From Candidatus Izemoplasma sp. (GTDB lineage: Bacteria > Bacillota_I > Bacilli_A > Izemoplasmatales > Izemoplasmataceae): a stretch of 64,000 bases of DNA. The notes under the pieces were generated by a model. The model had not been told where the DNA came from and ran no database searches. It was given only the letters and a program-made list of their open reading frames with translations. The stretch spans positions 453,192 to 517,191 of the forward strand of contig JAXKVY010000002.1 of NCBI GenBank assembly GCA_036172455.1, given 5' to 3'. Of this stretch, positions 53,846-63,061 are shown piece after piece; positions within the stretch are counted from its first letter, which is position 1; each line of letters starts with the position of its first letter. The position numbers were made by a program, and so were the translations under genes.

Positions 53846-55201
53846 TCACTCCAATCTTAGTGATTGCTTTAAAAGAATTGTTGCTTCTTTTGGATACTTT
53901 AATGATAACACACCTAGCGATGCCATGATATAGTTATGGTCTTTATAAATTGTGACATGTCTAGGCAACAACTTATTAGGGTGCTTCAATATATACTCAT
54001 TGATGATTCTTTCTGTGTCAGGAAGATGAATGAGTGCACCCCCTGTAAGGATAATATTAATTACCTGTGTAAGGTCTTTCCCTTCAGGAATTATTTTTTG
54101 TCCTGATGAGGTATAGACTTTTTTCATATCACCAACATGTCGATTTAGTGCTTGTATAACACAATGCTTTGTCAATTGATAGACTAATGCATATTCTTCT
54201 TCTGTGTGGGGGATATAACTATAGTTTTTAATCAACGTTTGATAGGTTTTTTCTGACATATTTAACGCTGATTTTAAGGCTTCTTGATCTAGTGTTTTTA
54301 ATACATTCTTATGATTAATAAATACCCCAAGATCCCCCTCTACTGTGCGCTTAGATAAAGGTTCACCTTCCATATATAAAGCAAATTCATCACTGGCATT
54401 TGCGATTGAATGAATATCAGTGGTAGCGCCACCGACATCAATTGTAATAAGATTACCAATCTCTTCACGCAATAACATACTACTTTCCATAACACTACCT
54501 GGTGTAGGCATAATAGCCCCTGTAACGAGTTCTTTTATGTGCGACATACCTTTCGCATGAATAATGTGTTCTTCGAACGTCTTATAAATCACTTCACGTA
54601 AGGGTAATATATTAAGTTGGTCGACTCTTGGATAAACATTATCAACCACTTTTAATAAGTGTAGTTTATCTGCGTCTGTAAACAGTTGAAAAATTTGCTC
54701 TTGGTTTTCTATATTACCAGCATAAATCATTGGTACTTCTAAATCAAGTGTAAGTAATTTTTCGGTATTATATAGGGCAGTTTCTCTTTCACCATAATCA
54801 GTACCCCCAGCAATTATAATCATATTTGGAGATAATGAGATTATCTTCTTAAGATCACTTTCTCGCAATTTGCCTGCTGTAACGAAATGAATATTTGCCC
54901 CAGCATTAAGCGCAGCTTCTTTAGAAGCTCTAACTGTCATTTCATAAACTAATCCATGAACACTAACGCGTAAACCTCCTGCAGCACTACTAGAGGCAAA
55001 CATTTCTTTATATGATAAATCATTCACCCCTAAACTTTGTTTAAGCTGAGCAATTGCTTCTTTTAGTCCGTGATTAACATCAGTTGACACACTAGTATTA
55101 GCTACTCCGCGTCCTACAAAAGCAATATCATCATGGATATTGAAGGCATTCACAATTGTTGTAGTTGATCCTATTTCTGCGATCAAGACATCAACGATCA
55201 T
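53846..55201 (-). CDS. GlmL/MutL-like protein of the ornithine aminomutase cluster
   Basis: 451 residues. Actin/hexokinase-fold ATPase related to the GlmL/MutL proteins that accompany B12-dependent mutases: VLIAEIGSTTTIVNAF (phosphate 1), ITIDVGGATTDIHSIA (phosphate 2) and ILTGGALIHLPDTERI. Called or-4 in Clostridium sticklandii; a role in reactivating or protecting the cobalamin enzyme is likely but unproven. It overlaps oraE by 11 bp. Confidence 0.9.
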   Translation of the reverse strand: MIVDVLIAEIGSTTTIVNAFNIHDDIAFVGRGVANTSVSTDVNHGLKEAIAQLKQSLGVNDLSYKEMFASSSAAGGLRVSVHGLVYEMTVRASKEAALNAGANIHFVTAGKLRESDLKKIISLSPNMIIIAGGTDYGERETALYNTEKLLTLDLEVPMIYAGNIENQEQIFQLFTDADKLHLLKVVDNVYPRVDQLNILPLREVIYKTFEEHIIHAKGMSHIKELVTGAIMPTPGSVMESSMLLREEIGNLITIDVGGATTDIHSIANASDEFALYMEGEPLSKRTVEGDLGVFINHKNVLKTLDQEALKSALNMSEKTYQTLIKNYSYIPHTEEEYALVYQLTKHCVIQALNRHVGDMKKVYTSSGQKIIPEGKDLTQVINIILTGGALIHLPDTERIINEYILKHPNKLLPRHVTIYKDHNYIMASLGVLSLKYPKEATILLKQSLRLE

Positions 55202-57398
55202 CCGACATCATTTCTTTATGTTTATCTAGTATATAACTAGCGATATGGATACCTTTAGTTCCTCTTCCGAAACCTTGGTCCATTTTATTTTCACGGGCGA
55301 TTTCAGGTGTAACTTGCGTCCCACCTGCAAGCAATATGAGTTGATCTCTTACACCCTTTTCAACCGCATAGTTATGTAATTTGCGCATATTTTTATAGTG
55401 AATGTCATCATGACTTATAATAGTAGACATCATGATTACACGTGAATCTGTTTCTATAGCCGCATCGACGAATTTCTCAATGGGAACACTGGTTCCGAGA
55501 TACGTATAATTAATACCATATTTCTCTATTCCACCGTGTTTAATATCTAATACCTCACGGATTCCCACACTGTGTTCGTCATTTCCTGCCGTTCCTGCGA
55601 CAACACTAATATTATGCTCTTTCATATATGCAAAGACCTCATCTTCAGAGTGAGTCTTCATTTCCTCTGGCAATACAAGGTCATCTATTTTTATATCTAC
55701 ATTAAATTTCCCTTTAATTTGAACACGTGTTCCTTCAGATGGATGTAACGCCTCTAAATGAATAACTTCGACATCGCTCAAATTCATTTCTTGACCTGTT
55801 TTAATAGCCGCAGCCTCAGCAATACGTTTTTCAATAGGGAAGAATAAATCAACTACTACTGTACCATCGCCAAGCCACTCTACTTCTGGCTTTACGATAT
55901 CCCCTTTACGATATTTCTCAGTCTCATCTAGACGAAGATACACATTGTCTGTCTCATCTAGCTCATCAATATATTGAATTTTATCGCGTACTTCAAAGGT
56001 ACAACCATTAATTAATTCGGACGGATTATCTTTGCACGCTACATCATATTGTTCAACATTATTGTATCCATAATGGGCAGTAACTGGGGCCATATAATCA
56101 TTGTCACGTAAGACGACTGTGCCATTACCTACACCACCATTGATATCCCGCTTAATTCCATCATCATGGCGTTCTGGGTATTCACCACTATCGACAAACA
56201 TCCCTGCTTCAACAGCTTTAAAATACCCACCTAATTCAAGAATTTCTTCCATCATTAAAATCGCACGTTCTTGGATCTCACGTTTTTTATCATGTAAGTA
56301 TCCTGTATCCTTTATTGCGACCATACTCAATAAATCATCCATACCTATCATGGCTTGTTTAGCGGTATCTAAGGCTTCAATATTGTAAATATGCCAAGGT
56401 ACATTACGTCCTTCATCAGGTGTAATTGTACTTTGTATGTCGGCACTTGTTAACCGTGATATAAGAAGATTTAAAACATGTGTTACTGTGGCTTCTCTTG
56501 TTGATGATTCCATATATTTTGTATTCATTTGGGCACGCATTTTATACTCACTAAAGAATTCTCGCAAGGCAACTGCATAAGGTAAATTTAGCTTCAGGTC
56601 AGGGGTTGGTGGCGCAGCTGGTGGTACGGTTGATAAACAAATATCCTCAGACTTGATACCACACTTTTCACTAAATACTGAGTTGATTCCATGCTGCACT
56701 AGTAACTCTGGCATCACTTTCCATGCATCTCTAGCTGTCGCATTAGCATTGTGTGCACCATCAATCTGGGCAATCTCACCATAGGCCATAACACGTTTAC
56801 TCTCAGCCGCATCAACAAAACTTCTCATCATATTAATATTACGATAAAGAACGTTATATTGAGGGTCTTGATGAGCCCCATTAACGCCTTCTTCTGTGAA
56901 TAAAACGGCTATTTCCGGACCAGCAACACCACTCACATAAGAATGATAGTTAATGGGTCTTCCCACTTCTTCTTCAATTAAATCTAAGGCTTTCCTTTGC
57001 GCACGCAATTGTTTACGTGTCACAGGAATTCCCCCGATTCCTTGAGGTGTCCCTTCTAACAACCCATCAAAATGTGACTGTCCGGCAGTACGTATTACCA
57101 TAACATGATCAGCACCGTGATAAGCTGCCATTCTCATCCGACGAATGTCATCTTCAAATCGGCCACTAGCAATCTCTGTAGTGATGACACTATCAGGTTG
57201 TGGATCAATATTGCCAACACTATGCGCTCCCATTAATGGGACATAGTTTTTTAATGATGGTGATGCTTGTTTATATATAAATGGTCCAATTTGTTGAGGT
57301 CCAACATCACGCCAAACCCAACCTTTACGTTTCGGCTTATAGGTATCTAAATCATTTAAAATATGTCTAATATCGAGTTTTTCATTTGGTTTAAGCAT
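55191..57398 (-). CDS. oraE: D-ornithine 4,5-aminomutase, large B12/PLP subunit
   Basis: 735 residues. Adenosylcobalamin- and PLP-dependent subunit that moves the amino group of D-ornithine to give 2,4-diaminopentanoate. The TIM-barrel part runs to about residue 540; the C-terminal Rossmann domain has the cobalamin signature DxHxxG as NDEHSVGIREVL and LLAGGTQVTPEIA. QIGPFIYKQASPSLKNYVPL near the N-terminus is typical of OraE. GAGGTGTTTAATC precedes ATG 57398; it overlaps oraS by 8 bp. Confidence 0.96.
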   Translation of the reverse strand: MLKPNEKLDIRHILNDLDTYKPKRKGWVWRDVGPQQIGPFIYKQASPSLKNYVPLMGAHSVGNIDPQPDSVITTEIASGRFEDDIRRMRMAAYHGADHVMVIRTAGQSHFDGLLEGTPQGIGGIPVTRKQLRAQRKALDLIEEEVGRPINYHSYVSGVAGPEIAVLFTEEGVNGAHQDPQYNVLYRNINMMRSFVDAAESKRVMAYGEIAQIDGAHNANATARDAWKVMPELLVQHGINSVFSEKCGIKSEDICLSTVPPAAPPTPDLKLNLPYAVALREFFSEYKMRAQMNTKYMESSTREATVTHVLNLLISRLTSADIQSTITPDEGRNVPWHIYNIEALDTAKQAMIGMDDLLSMVAIKDTGYLHDKKREIQERAILMMEEILELGGYFKAVEAGMFVDSGEYPERHDDGIKRDINGGVGNGTVVLRDNDYMAPVTAHYGYNNVEQYDVACKDNPSELINGCTFEVRDKIQYIDELDETDNVYLRLDETEKYRKGDIVKPEVEWLGDGTVVVDLFFPIEKRIAEAAAIKTGQEMNLSDVEVIHLEALHPSEGTRVQIKGKFNVDIKIDDLVLPEEMKTHSEDEVFAYMKEHNISVVAGTAGNDEHSVGIREVLDIKHGGIEKYGINYTYLGTSVPIEKFVDAAIETDSRVIMMSTIISHDDIHYKNMRKLHNYAVEKGVRDQLILLAGGTQVTPEIARENKMDQGFGRGTKGIHIASYILDKHKEMMSDDR

Positions 57399-57753
57399 GA
57401 TTAAACACCTCTATCAAATAGTCTAGGTGTGTACCATCTTGGATTTTAATACCTGCCTCGCGTAAGGGTATATTAAATTCTTTATGTATTTTAAAAACAC
57501 AGTGTCCAGCACCTTTTCTTAACAAATTATGTTCGTTTAAGACATCTACTATTGCTTTAGCTTCAGGTGATGAGAATCCCATTCTTAGAAGGATACTCCG
57601 TTCAATAGATTTAGATGTATTGTGATATGCTAAGTCAAGTAAAGGATCTGTAATTTTCTCAGCGAGTTCAAAGAAATAGGCTTTAAGTTTCTCATCACTC
57701 ATATCTGTTAAGTGTTTTCTACGACGTTGAAAATCATCATTTCTTTCCTTCAT
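57391..57753 (-). CDS. oraS: D-ornithine 4,5-aminomutase, small subunit
   Basis: 120 residues. Partner of OraE; HLTDMSDEKLKAYFFELAEK, SIERSILLRMGFSSPEAKAI and GAGHCVFKIHKEFNIPLREA match OraS. GGAGTTGCAGG precedes ATG 57753. Overlaps ortB by 17 bp and oraE by 8 bp, consistent with a 1:1 complex made by coupled translation. Confidence 0.95.
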   Translation of the reverse strand: MKERNDDFQRRRKHLTDMSDEKLKAYFFELAEKITDPLLDLAYHNTSKSIERSILLRMGFSSPEAKAIVDVLNEHNLLRKGAGHCVFKIHKEFNIPLREAGIKIQDGTHLDYLIEVFNHA

Positions 57754-59140
57754 CCTGCAACTCCTTTAGTAATGTATTTAATGTTGATCGATTGATATGT
57801 AACTCTGCTTCTAAAAAGGTTTTATCTTTATCAGTTAATGAGATATGTTTATATTTCTTTAAATAACTTAATCTTATATCATGAAATGGAATCTCTTCAT
57901 AACCTAGATAGGAAGCATCTCTTGGAAAAATAATATTTTTACCTGGAATTTCGTCTAGTGGATTCCCAAATAGAAGCTCAATACCGTTCTTTTTAGCAAA
58001 TGATAGCTGTGGCATTATGTGTTTTCCAGCACCAGTATACTCTGTTTCTTGAACAACTATAATCTCATCTTCTTTCATTTCTTGAGCCAATTTGAAAGCA
58101 GCAGCTAATGATGTATTTCCTGCAGGTCCACGCTCCATACCCTCTAATTGGGCTAGTACTTCAGTGATAAAGAAAACACTACCTTGGTTTACCATTACAT
58201 ATTGATCCATATATCGTAATGGACGTGCAGCACTTCTTGGAACATCACTTCTGTCTGGATTCATTGCAAATGGTATGCCAAATCCAGTATGACCTGTTGT
58301 AAAAGATTTTCGATTAAAATCTTGATCGCTCGCCATATGTAGTCCGTAAAGATTGACACTCGCACCTATAATCTTTGTTTGATTAGCCCCCTGTGCTTTT
58401 AATCCTCTAGCAGTCCCAGTTAGATTCCCTCCGCCAGCATTGGTAATAACAACCGCTTCAGGGTATTTCCCATAGGTAGTCATGCACTCTTCTGCAATTT
58501 CAACTCCTAAACTTTCTACACCTTTAATACCATAAGGAGAATATAAAGTGGCATTAAAATAGCCAGTCTCATCTAATAATTCTAAAAAGGTATAGAATAG
58601 CTCTGGACCGACAGATAGTTGAATAACTTCTGCGCCATATGCTTCACATTTCCGTGCCTTTTCTAAGATTTCAGGCTGACTCACATTCTTTGAATCAAAA
58701 CACTCTTGTACAATGATACATTCTAAATTTTCTTTAGCAGCAAGGGCTGCAACCGCAGCACCGTAGTTACCACTAGTTGCCGCAATAACACCTTTATAAC
58801 CAAGTTTTTTCGCTTGGTCAACTGCCATACTTGCTCTACGCGCTTTATATGATCCACTTAAATTCGCGGCTTCATCTTTTAACAAGATGCGTGCACCATA
58901 TCCAGCTTTTGCAAATTTCCTCGCATACGCTGTGATATTTCTTAACTCAACGAGTGGTGTATTTCCGACCATGTTACGATGTTGGACAAGTTTGATGTCC
59001 TCAATAGAATAATCAAAATCATTCATCATGGTTTCATAATCAAATCCAATACCATCTTCTTCATATTTAGCATAATCAATACCAACACTTTTTTTCATAA
59101 TTTCATTCTTACGGGCCATTAACTTCTCGTATTTTGTCAT
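57737..59140 (-). CDS. ortB: 2-amino-4-oxopentanoate thiolase, beta subunit
   Basis: 467 residues. Fold-II PLP protein: lysine in ANLSGSYKARRAS, AATSGNYGAAVAALAA and VVITNAGGGNLTGTARG (phosphate-binding glycines). With OrtA it cleaves 2-amino-4-oxopentanoate with CoA to acetyl-CoA and D-alanine. The N-terminal VGIDYAKYEEDGIGFDYE is typical of OrtB. Overlaps ortA by 4 bp. Confidence 0.94.
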   Translation of the reverse strand: MTKYEKLMARKNEIMKKSVGIDYAKYEEDGIGFDYETMMNDFDYSIEDIKLVQHRNMVGNTPLVELRNITAYARKFAKAGYGARILLKDEAANLSGSYKARRASMAVDQAKKLGYKGVIAATSGNYGAAVAALAAKENLECIIVQECFDSKNVSQPEILEKARKCEAYGAEVIQLSVGPELFYTFLELLDETGYFNATLYSPYGIKGVESLGVEIAEECMTTYGKYPEAVVITNAGGGNLTGTARGLKAQGANQTKIIGASVNLYGLHMASDQDFNRKSFTTGHTGFGIPFAMNPDRSDVPRSAARPLRYMDQYVMVNQGSVFFITEVLAQLEGMERGPAGNTSLAAAFKLAQEMKEDEIIVVQETEYTGAGKHIMPQLSFAKKNGIELLFGNPLDEIPGKNIIFPRDASYLGYEEIPFHDIRLSYLKKYKHISLTDKDKTFLEAELHINRSTLNTLLKELQDEGKK

Positions 59141-59436
59141 GCTTTCTTGCCCCCTAGATCTTGCTTAATAATATCTCTTATGGTTAATATTTCAGGTACA
59201 AAATCACCGTAACCATGTTTATATTTTGGATTTGCTTCTTTTAACTTCCCGTTAACTATGCGTCCTGTAATTGTCTGAATATCAACATAATCAAACATTT
59301 CAGCATCTTCTAGTAAAAATCCTTTCACCCACATTTTTAGTGGGACTTTTTTCGTATCATCTGGTAAATTATGACTTCTATCTTTTGGATCTAATAGTGT
59401 TTTTCTTATTCTAACGTAAGTTCCTTTTTCTATCAT
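59137..59436 (-). CDS. ortA: 2-amino-4-oxopentanoate thiolase, alpha subunit
   Basis: 99 residues. Small OrtA partner, KGTYVRIRKTLLDPKDRSHN, PLKMWVKGFLLEDAEMFDYV, TITGRIVNGKLKEANPKYKH. Together with OrtB it finishes oxidative ornithine breakdown. AAGGATGAAAA precedes ATG 59436; 4-bp overlaps on both sides link it to the channel gene and ortB. Confidence 0.94.
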   Translation of the reverse strand: MIEKGTYVRIRKTLLDPKDRSHNLPDDTKKVPLKMWVKGFLLEDAEMFDYVDIQTITGRIVNGKLKEANPKYKHGYGDFVPEILTIRDIIKQDLGGKKA

Positions 59437-60782
59437 TTTTCATCCTTCTCTCTTATTACTGTGACACCTTCCATAGCAATGTTACTGACAAATCCAATTG
59501 ACAATGCAAAGAATGTCAATCCATACATACTAAGAAATCCTCCCCAAATTTGGGCAATGTTATAATCATATGATGGTGAAATATCTCCATATCCTAATGT
59601 AGAGATTGTCACAATCGTGTAGTACAAAAAATCACCATAGGTATATTTAACATCTTGTATCGTGAACGCAGATAACCCGTTCCCATTATAAAAATAATTA
59701 AATAGCTGATTTCCTTCTTCATCATAAACTGTGTTTATATAATTACCGTTACTGTCATAAAAATGCATAATTTCAGTACCTGTTTGTGTATAAATGCGAT
59801 CAACAACTTGATTTGTTTCTTCATCATAAACGGTATCTAACTCGTTCCCAAAGCTATCATACACAGTATCAATTGGGCTCCCAAGGCTATCATACACTTG
59901 TGTTATGGCAATCTCATTGTCATCATAAACGGTATCAACGATTACTTGCTCTTCAGCTTGATAACTGAAATTATAACTGTCGGGTTCCCATATATAAATA
60001 CTATACGCAACAACACTTGCATATAATATGACATAGATATGAAAACTGAAAAAGACCAAAAATACTACTTTAGTAACTGTCTTATTATGTTTGTCCATAA
60101 GATTTTGAAAGATATTTATTTCGCCAATAATCATATTTAAATTAACACCGAGTAAAGCGATGAATCCGATAATTAAAATAAAAATCATGATTTCTGCTAG
60201 GTAAATAATGTCAAAAATTTGAAAGACAATAAACATCACCATAACAGCCGCAGATAAAGTTAATATAAATCCATTTTTCGCATCAATTGATTGGTCTAAG
60301 ATATCTGGTATAATGTAAAACAAATATTGCCAACTACAGATTATAACTAAGAAGACTAGTTCTGTTAGTATCGCACTAGAAACAATATCAATTACACGTT
60401 CATTGGTTTGAACCCCATCAACTACCACAGAATATATTAACAATCCGCTAATCAACACATATAAAATAATTGCGAAAATACTACGATACCGTTTAAATGT
60501 GGTATTTTGTATCTTCTTTTTAGATGATTTCACTTCTTTTTTTGCCTCTTTAAATAATCTATTAAGTGGTAGATAAAAGAAATTAAATACTATTTTATGT
60601 ACGTTAAACAGTAACAATACAAAGACAACAAACAGTGCTGCAAAAGCAAACAATCCAGTTTCAATGTAGTCTGTGCCGTGATAAACTGTTATATTTATGT
60701 AGTAAAAAGCACCGACATAAAATAATCCACTAAATAATAAATACCACTCTTTTTGACTTCGCTTACTATTATTTTTTTTCAA
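59433..60782 (-). CDS. potassium-channel-like membrane protein with YD-type repeats in the outer loop
   Basis: 449 residues. The C-terminal pore module has a pore helix, selectivity filter TISTLGYGDISP and last helix IWGGFLSMYGLTFFALSIGF, as in two-pass K+ channels. Seven or so hydrophobic segments precede it. Between the penultimate outer helix and the pore lie about 88 residues of 11-residue repeats (VYDSLGSPIDT, VYDSFGNELDT, FYDSNGNYINT, VYDEEGNQLFN). TTG 60782 is favoured: AAGGAG is eight bases upstream, while GTG 60791 abuts it. It is embedded between ord and ortA with a 4-bp overlap, so it belongs to the ornithine operon. Its role there is not known. Confidence 0.82.
   Translation of the reverse strand: MKKNNSKRSQKEWYLLFSGLFYVGAFYYINITVYHGTDYIETGLFAFAALFVVFVLLLFNVHKIVFNFFYLPLNRLFKEAKKEVKSSKKKIQNTTFKRYRSIFAIILYVLISGLLIYSVVVDGVQTNERVIDIVSSAILTELVFLVIICSWQYLFYIIPDILDQSIDAKNGFILTLSAAVMVMFIVFQIFDIIYLAEIMIFILIIGFIALLGVNLNMIIGEINIFQNLMDKHNKTVTKVVFLVFFSFHIYVILYASVVAYSIYIWEPDSYNFSYQAEEQVIVDTVYDDNEIAITQVYDSLGSPIDTVYDSFGNELDTVYDEETNQVVDRIYTQTGTEIMHFYDSNGNYINTVYDEEGNQLFNYFYNGNGLSAFTIQDVKYTYGDFLYYTIVTISTLGYGDISPSYDYNIAQIWGGFLSMYGLTFFALSIGFVSNIAMEGVTVIREKDEK
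59676..59939 (-). repeat. DNA encoding tandem 11-residue VYDxxGxxIDT repeats
   Basis: About seven copies with a 33-bp period (one copy 12 residues) inside the channel gene. At base level, segments such as CTATCATACACAGTATCAA and CTATCATACACTTGTGT recur. The motif resembles the tyrosine-aspartate repeats of RHS/wall-associated proteins, but is shorter. Confidence 0.78.
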
Positions 60783-60804
60783 GCGAATCACTCCTTACTT
60801 ATAG

Positions 60805-61851
60805 TTAGTCTTCAAGTAAGTCTCGCATGTCACCTAAAATAGCTCTTGGCACAGGTAAATCAATCATGGTTTTTAATCCTGGTCTAGCATTTAATACGTG
60901 AGGGATCATATTGACACACATTGCAATTGTTCCTATTCCCCCATCTATCTCTGGTGTGATGGCCATATTTATGTCTGGTACACCTTTGATTCGAATATAG
61001 TCACCTGTGTGTGTACCTTCCATTTCTGGTTCTATTTGTTGTGGGTGTTTCATATCAATAAATGTTTTGCCATCAACAAGTCCTTGTCCTGTCATGTTCA
61101 CACCTGCTACATTGCCTTTTTTTGCTTCTCCGTATGGACTTTTACGATCGACATTAGTAACGATTGGTTTCATTTGTTGCTTGAATCCGTCTAACTTAAC
61201 ACCTAATGCATCAGCAATCATCCCAACGCTTTCTCTAAATCCAACATGTCCTGCAAGTGTCTTATTTTGGACACCTTTTTCAAAGGTATCTAATGTGATA
61301 CCAACTCCTTGTTCTTCCATAACAGCTGGTCCAAATGGACTTAAACTATTAACACGCTCAGCTTCGATATGCTCTACACGTTTCATTGTACCACTTAATG
61401 CAACAACAAGTAAATCCATAATAAATCCGGGATTGATCCCTGTCCCTAGTACAGTGACACCGTTTTCCTTCGCGATAACATCAAGTTCTTTCGAAAGTTC
61501 AGGTTCTTGTGCTTGTGGATAAGCCATCTCTTCTGCTGTTGATATACAGTTTATACCAGCCTCCAAAACTTGCTTCATTTTTGGAAAGGCTTTTTTTGTA
61601 AACGAATCTGTTGCTAATAATACTAAATCACATCTATCTTTATTTAACAAAGATGCAATATCATCTGTTATGATTACTTCTGGATGCATTGAATTTGCTA
61701 CATTTAAATGATCAATCATTGAGGTATTAACAAAATCTTTGTGTAAATCACAGACACCTGTGATTTCAACACCGTCTTTCTCAAGCAACATTTCTGCCAT
61801 TCCTCTTCCCATAGCACCGAATCCCCATAAAACAATTTTAATCTTCTGCAT
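60805..61851 (-). CDS. ord: 2,4-diaminopentanoate dehydrogenase
   Basis: 348 residues. NAD(P)-dependent enzyme that deaminates 2,4-diaminopentanoate to 2-amino-4-oxopentanoate. Rossmann loop VLWGFGAMGRGMAEMLLEKD, TGTGINPGFIMDLLVVALSG (dihydrodipicolinate-reductase-like domain) and RVNSLSPFGPAVMEEQGVGI match Ord from ornithine-fermenting clostridia. First gene of the twelve-gene operon; CAAAGGAGAATATTAC precedes ATG 61851. Confidence 0.93.
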   Translation of the reverse strand: MQKIKIVLWGFGAMGRGMAEMLLEKDGVEITGVCDLHKDFVNTSMIDHLNVANSMHPEVIITDDIASLLNKDRCDLVLLATDSFTKKAFPKMKQVLEAGINCISTAEEMAYPQAQEPELSKELDVIAKENGVTVLGTGINPGFIMDLLVVALSGTMKRVEHIEAERVNSLSPFGPAVMEEQGVGITLDTFEKGVQNKTLAGHVGFRESVGMIADALGVKLDGFKQQMKPIVTNVDRKSPYGEAKKGNVAGVNMTGQGLVDGKTFIDMKHPQQIEPEMEGTHTGDYIRIKGVPDINMAITPEIDGGIGTIAMCVNMIPHVLNARPGLKTMIDLPVPRAILGDMRDLLED

Positions 61852-61871
61852 GTAATATTCTCCTTTGTCAT

Positions 61872-61898
61872 AGACTATAAATCTTCACAGTATAGTCT
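61872..61898. promoter_or_regulatory. inverted repeat at the start of the ornithine operon
   Basis: Exact arms AGACTATA (61872-61879) and TATAGTCT (61891-61898), 11-base gap, covering the -10 and the predicted start. Could bind a repressor or form a 5' hairpin in the mRNA. Confidence 0.5.
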
Positions 61899-61917
61899 AT
61901 CATAAAAACGCTTACAA
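61889..61917 (-). promoter_or_regulatory. promoter of the ornithine/arginine operon
   Basis: Minus-strand TTGTAA (61912-61917), 17-base spacer, TATACT (61889-61894), about 38 bp before ord. Confidence 0.68.
61903..61916 (-). promoter_or_regulatory. cre-like catabolite-control site
   Basis: Minus-strand TGTAAGCGTTTTTA matches the cre consensus TGWAANCGNTNWCA at all but one position and overlaps the -35. Binding of CcpA here would repress amino-acid fermentation when sugar is available. No ccpA gene is in the window. Confidence 0.48.
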
Positions 61918-62104
61918 AGAAACAGTTTTAGTATATATTTTTAATAAAGATTAATGCTTCATTTGGTCATTTAACCATCTAATTTTAACTAATTATAATT
62001 TTCCTTACGCTCTTCTAAACAAATAACTCTTTTCCTAACAATAACTGTCCTTGATAAATCTATGTTATACTAATATCAATAAGTATTACTTTTGGGTGAT
62101 AAAA

Positions 62105-63025
62105 ATGATTATAACCGCGTCTAGACGTACTGATATTCCAGCTTTTTATGCACAATGGTTTATAAACCGTATCCGTGAAGGATATGTTTTAACAGCTAAC
62201 CCATACAACCCTAATCAAATTAAGCATATTAGTTTAACACCTAAGTCCATTGATGTAATTGTTTTTTGGACTAAGAATGCAGCTTCGATGTTACCTATGC
62301 TTAATAAACTTAATGGCTTTAATTATTACTTTCAATATACCGTGACACCATACCAAAAAGACATTGAAGAACAGTTACCTAAAATAGATATCCGTGTAAA
62401 AACATTCAAAGTTCTCGCTGATAAAATTGGATTAGAGAAAGTAATTTGGCGTTATGATCCAATCTTATTAACCGATAAGTATACTATTGATTTTCATATT
62501 AGAGCATTTACGTATTTATGTGAAAAATTAAAAGATAGCACACACAAGGTCATCATAAGTTTTTTAGATGAGTATGCTAAAATAAGAAAGACCTTAAAAA
62601 CAGAAAAAATTTACCCTTTATCCAATAAAGAGATCGATATAATTGCTTATAAGTTCAGTGAGATAGCCAACAAACATGATTTATCAATTGAAACCTGTGG
62701 TGAAGCAATGGACTTATCTATGTATGGTATTAGTCATGCAAAATGTATAGATTCTGAATACATTAATCACGTATTTGATAAAAAATTAATTTATGAAAAA
62801 GATCCTTACCAAAGAGAAACATGCTTGTGTATGGACAGTATAGATATTGGTGCTTATAACTCATGCAAACATTTTTGTAAATATTGTTATGCCAATTATC
62901 ACAACACATCGGTCATTAATAACACACAAAAGCACGATCCAAACTCACCCCTTCTAATTGGACACTTAACTGGGGAAGAGACAATTACTAAAGTCAAGAA
63001 GGTACCAAATTTGTTCTCACAATAA
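62105..63025 (+). CDS. DUF1848 family protein
   Basis: 306 residues. MIITASRRTDIPAFYAQWFI at the start, VIVFWTKNAASML, VIWRYDPILLTDKY and a C-terminal cysteine cluster (CLCMDSIDIGAYNSCKHFCK then YCYANY) define DUF1848, which is related to spore photoproduct lyase-like radical proteins and may bind an Fe-S cluster. Function unknown. ATG 62105 follows GGGTGATAAAA; the frame is open to 62051. Confidence 0.82.
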   Translation: MIITASRRTDIPAFYAQWFINRIREGYVLTANPYNPNQIKHISLTPKSIDVIVFWTKNAASMLPMLNKLNGFNYYFQYTVTPYQKDIEEQLPKIDIRVKTFKVLADKIGLEKVIWRYDPILLTDKYTIDFHIRAFTYLCEKLKDSTHKVIISFLDEYAKIRKTLKTEKIYPLSNKEIDIIAYKFSEIANKHDLSIETCGEAMDLSMYGISHAKCIDSEYINHVFDKKLIYEKDPYQRETCLCMDSIDIGAYNSCKHFCKYCYANYHNTSVINNTQKHDPNSPLLIGHLTGEETITKVKKVPNLFSQ

Positions 63026-63061
63026 TATTGACATTAGATAGTTAAAGTATAGGTGATTGTA

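Noticed and set aside
53846..55201. GlmL-like gene as glutamate mutase partner
   Set aside because: No glutamate mutase genes (GlmS/GlmE) are nearby; the neighbour is OraE, so it belongs to the ornithine cluster.
59786..59968. 60-codon plus-strand ORF with repeated HHKRY and SYHT pieces
   Set aside because: Its repetition is only the reverse strand of the VYD repeats in the channel gene.
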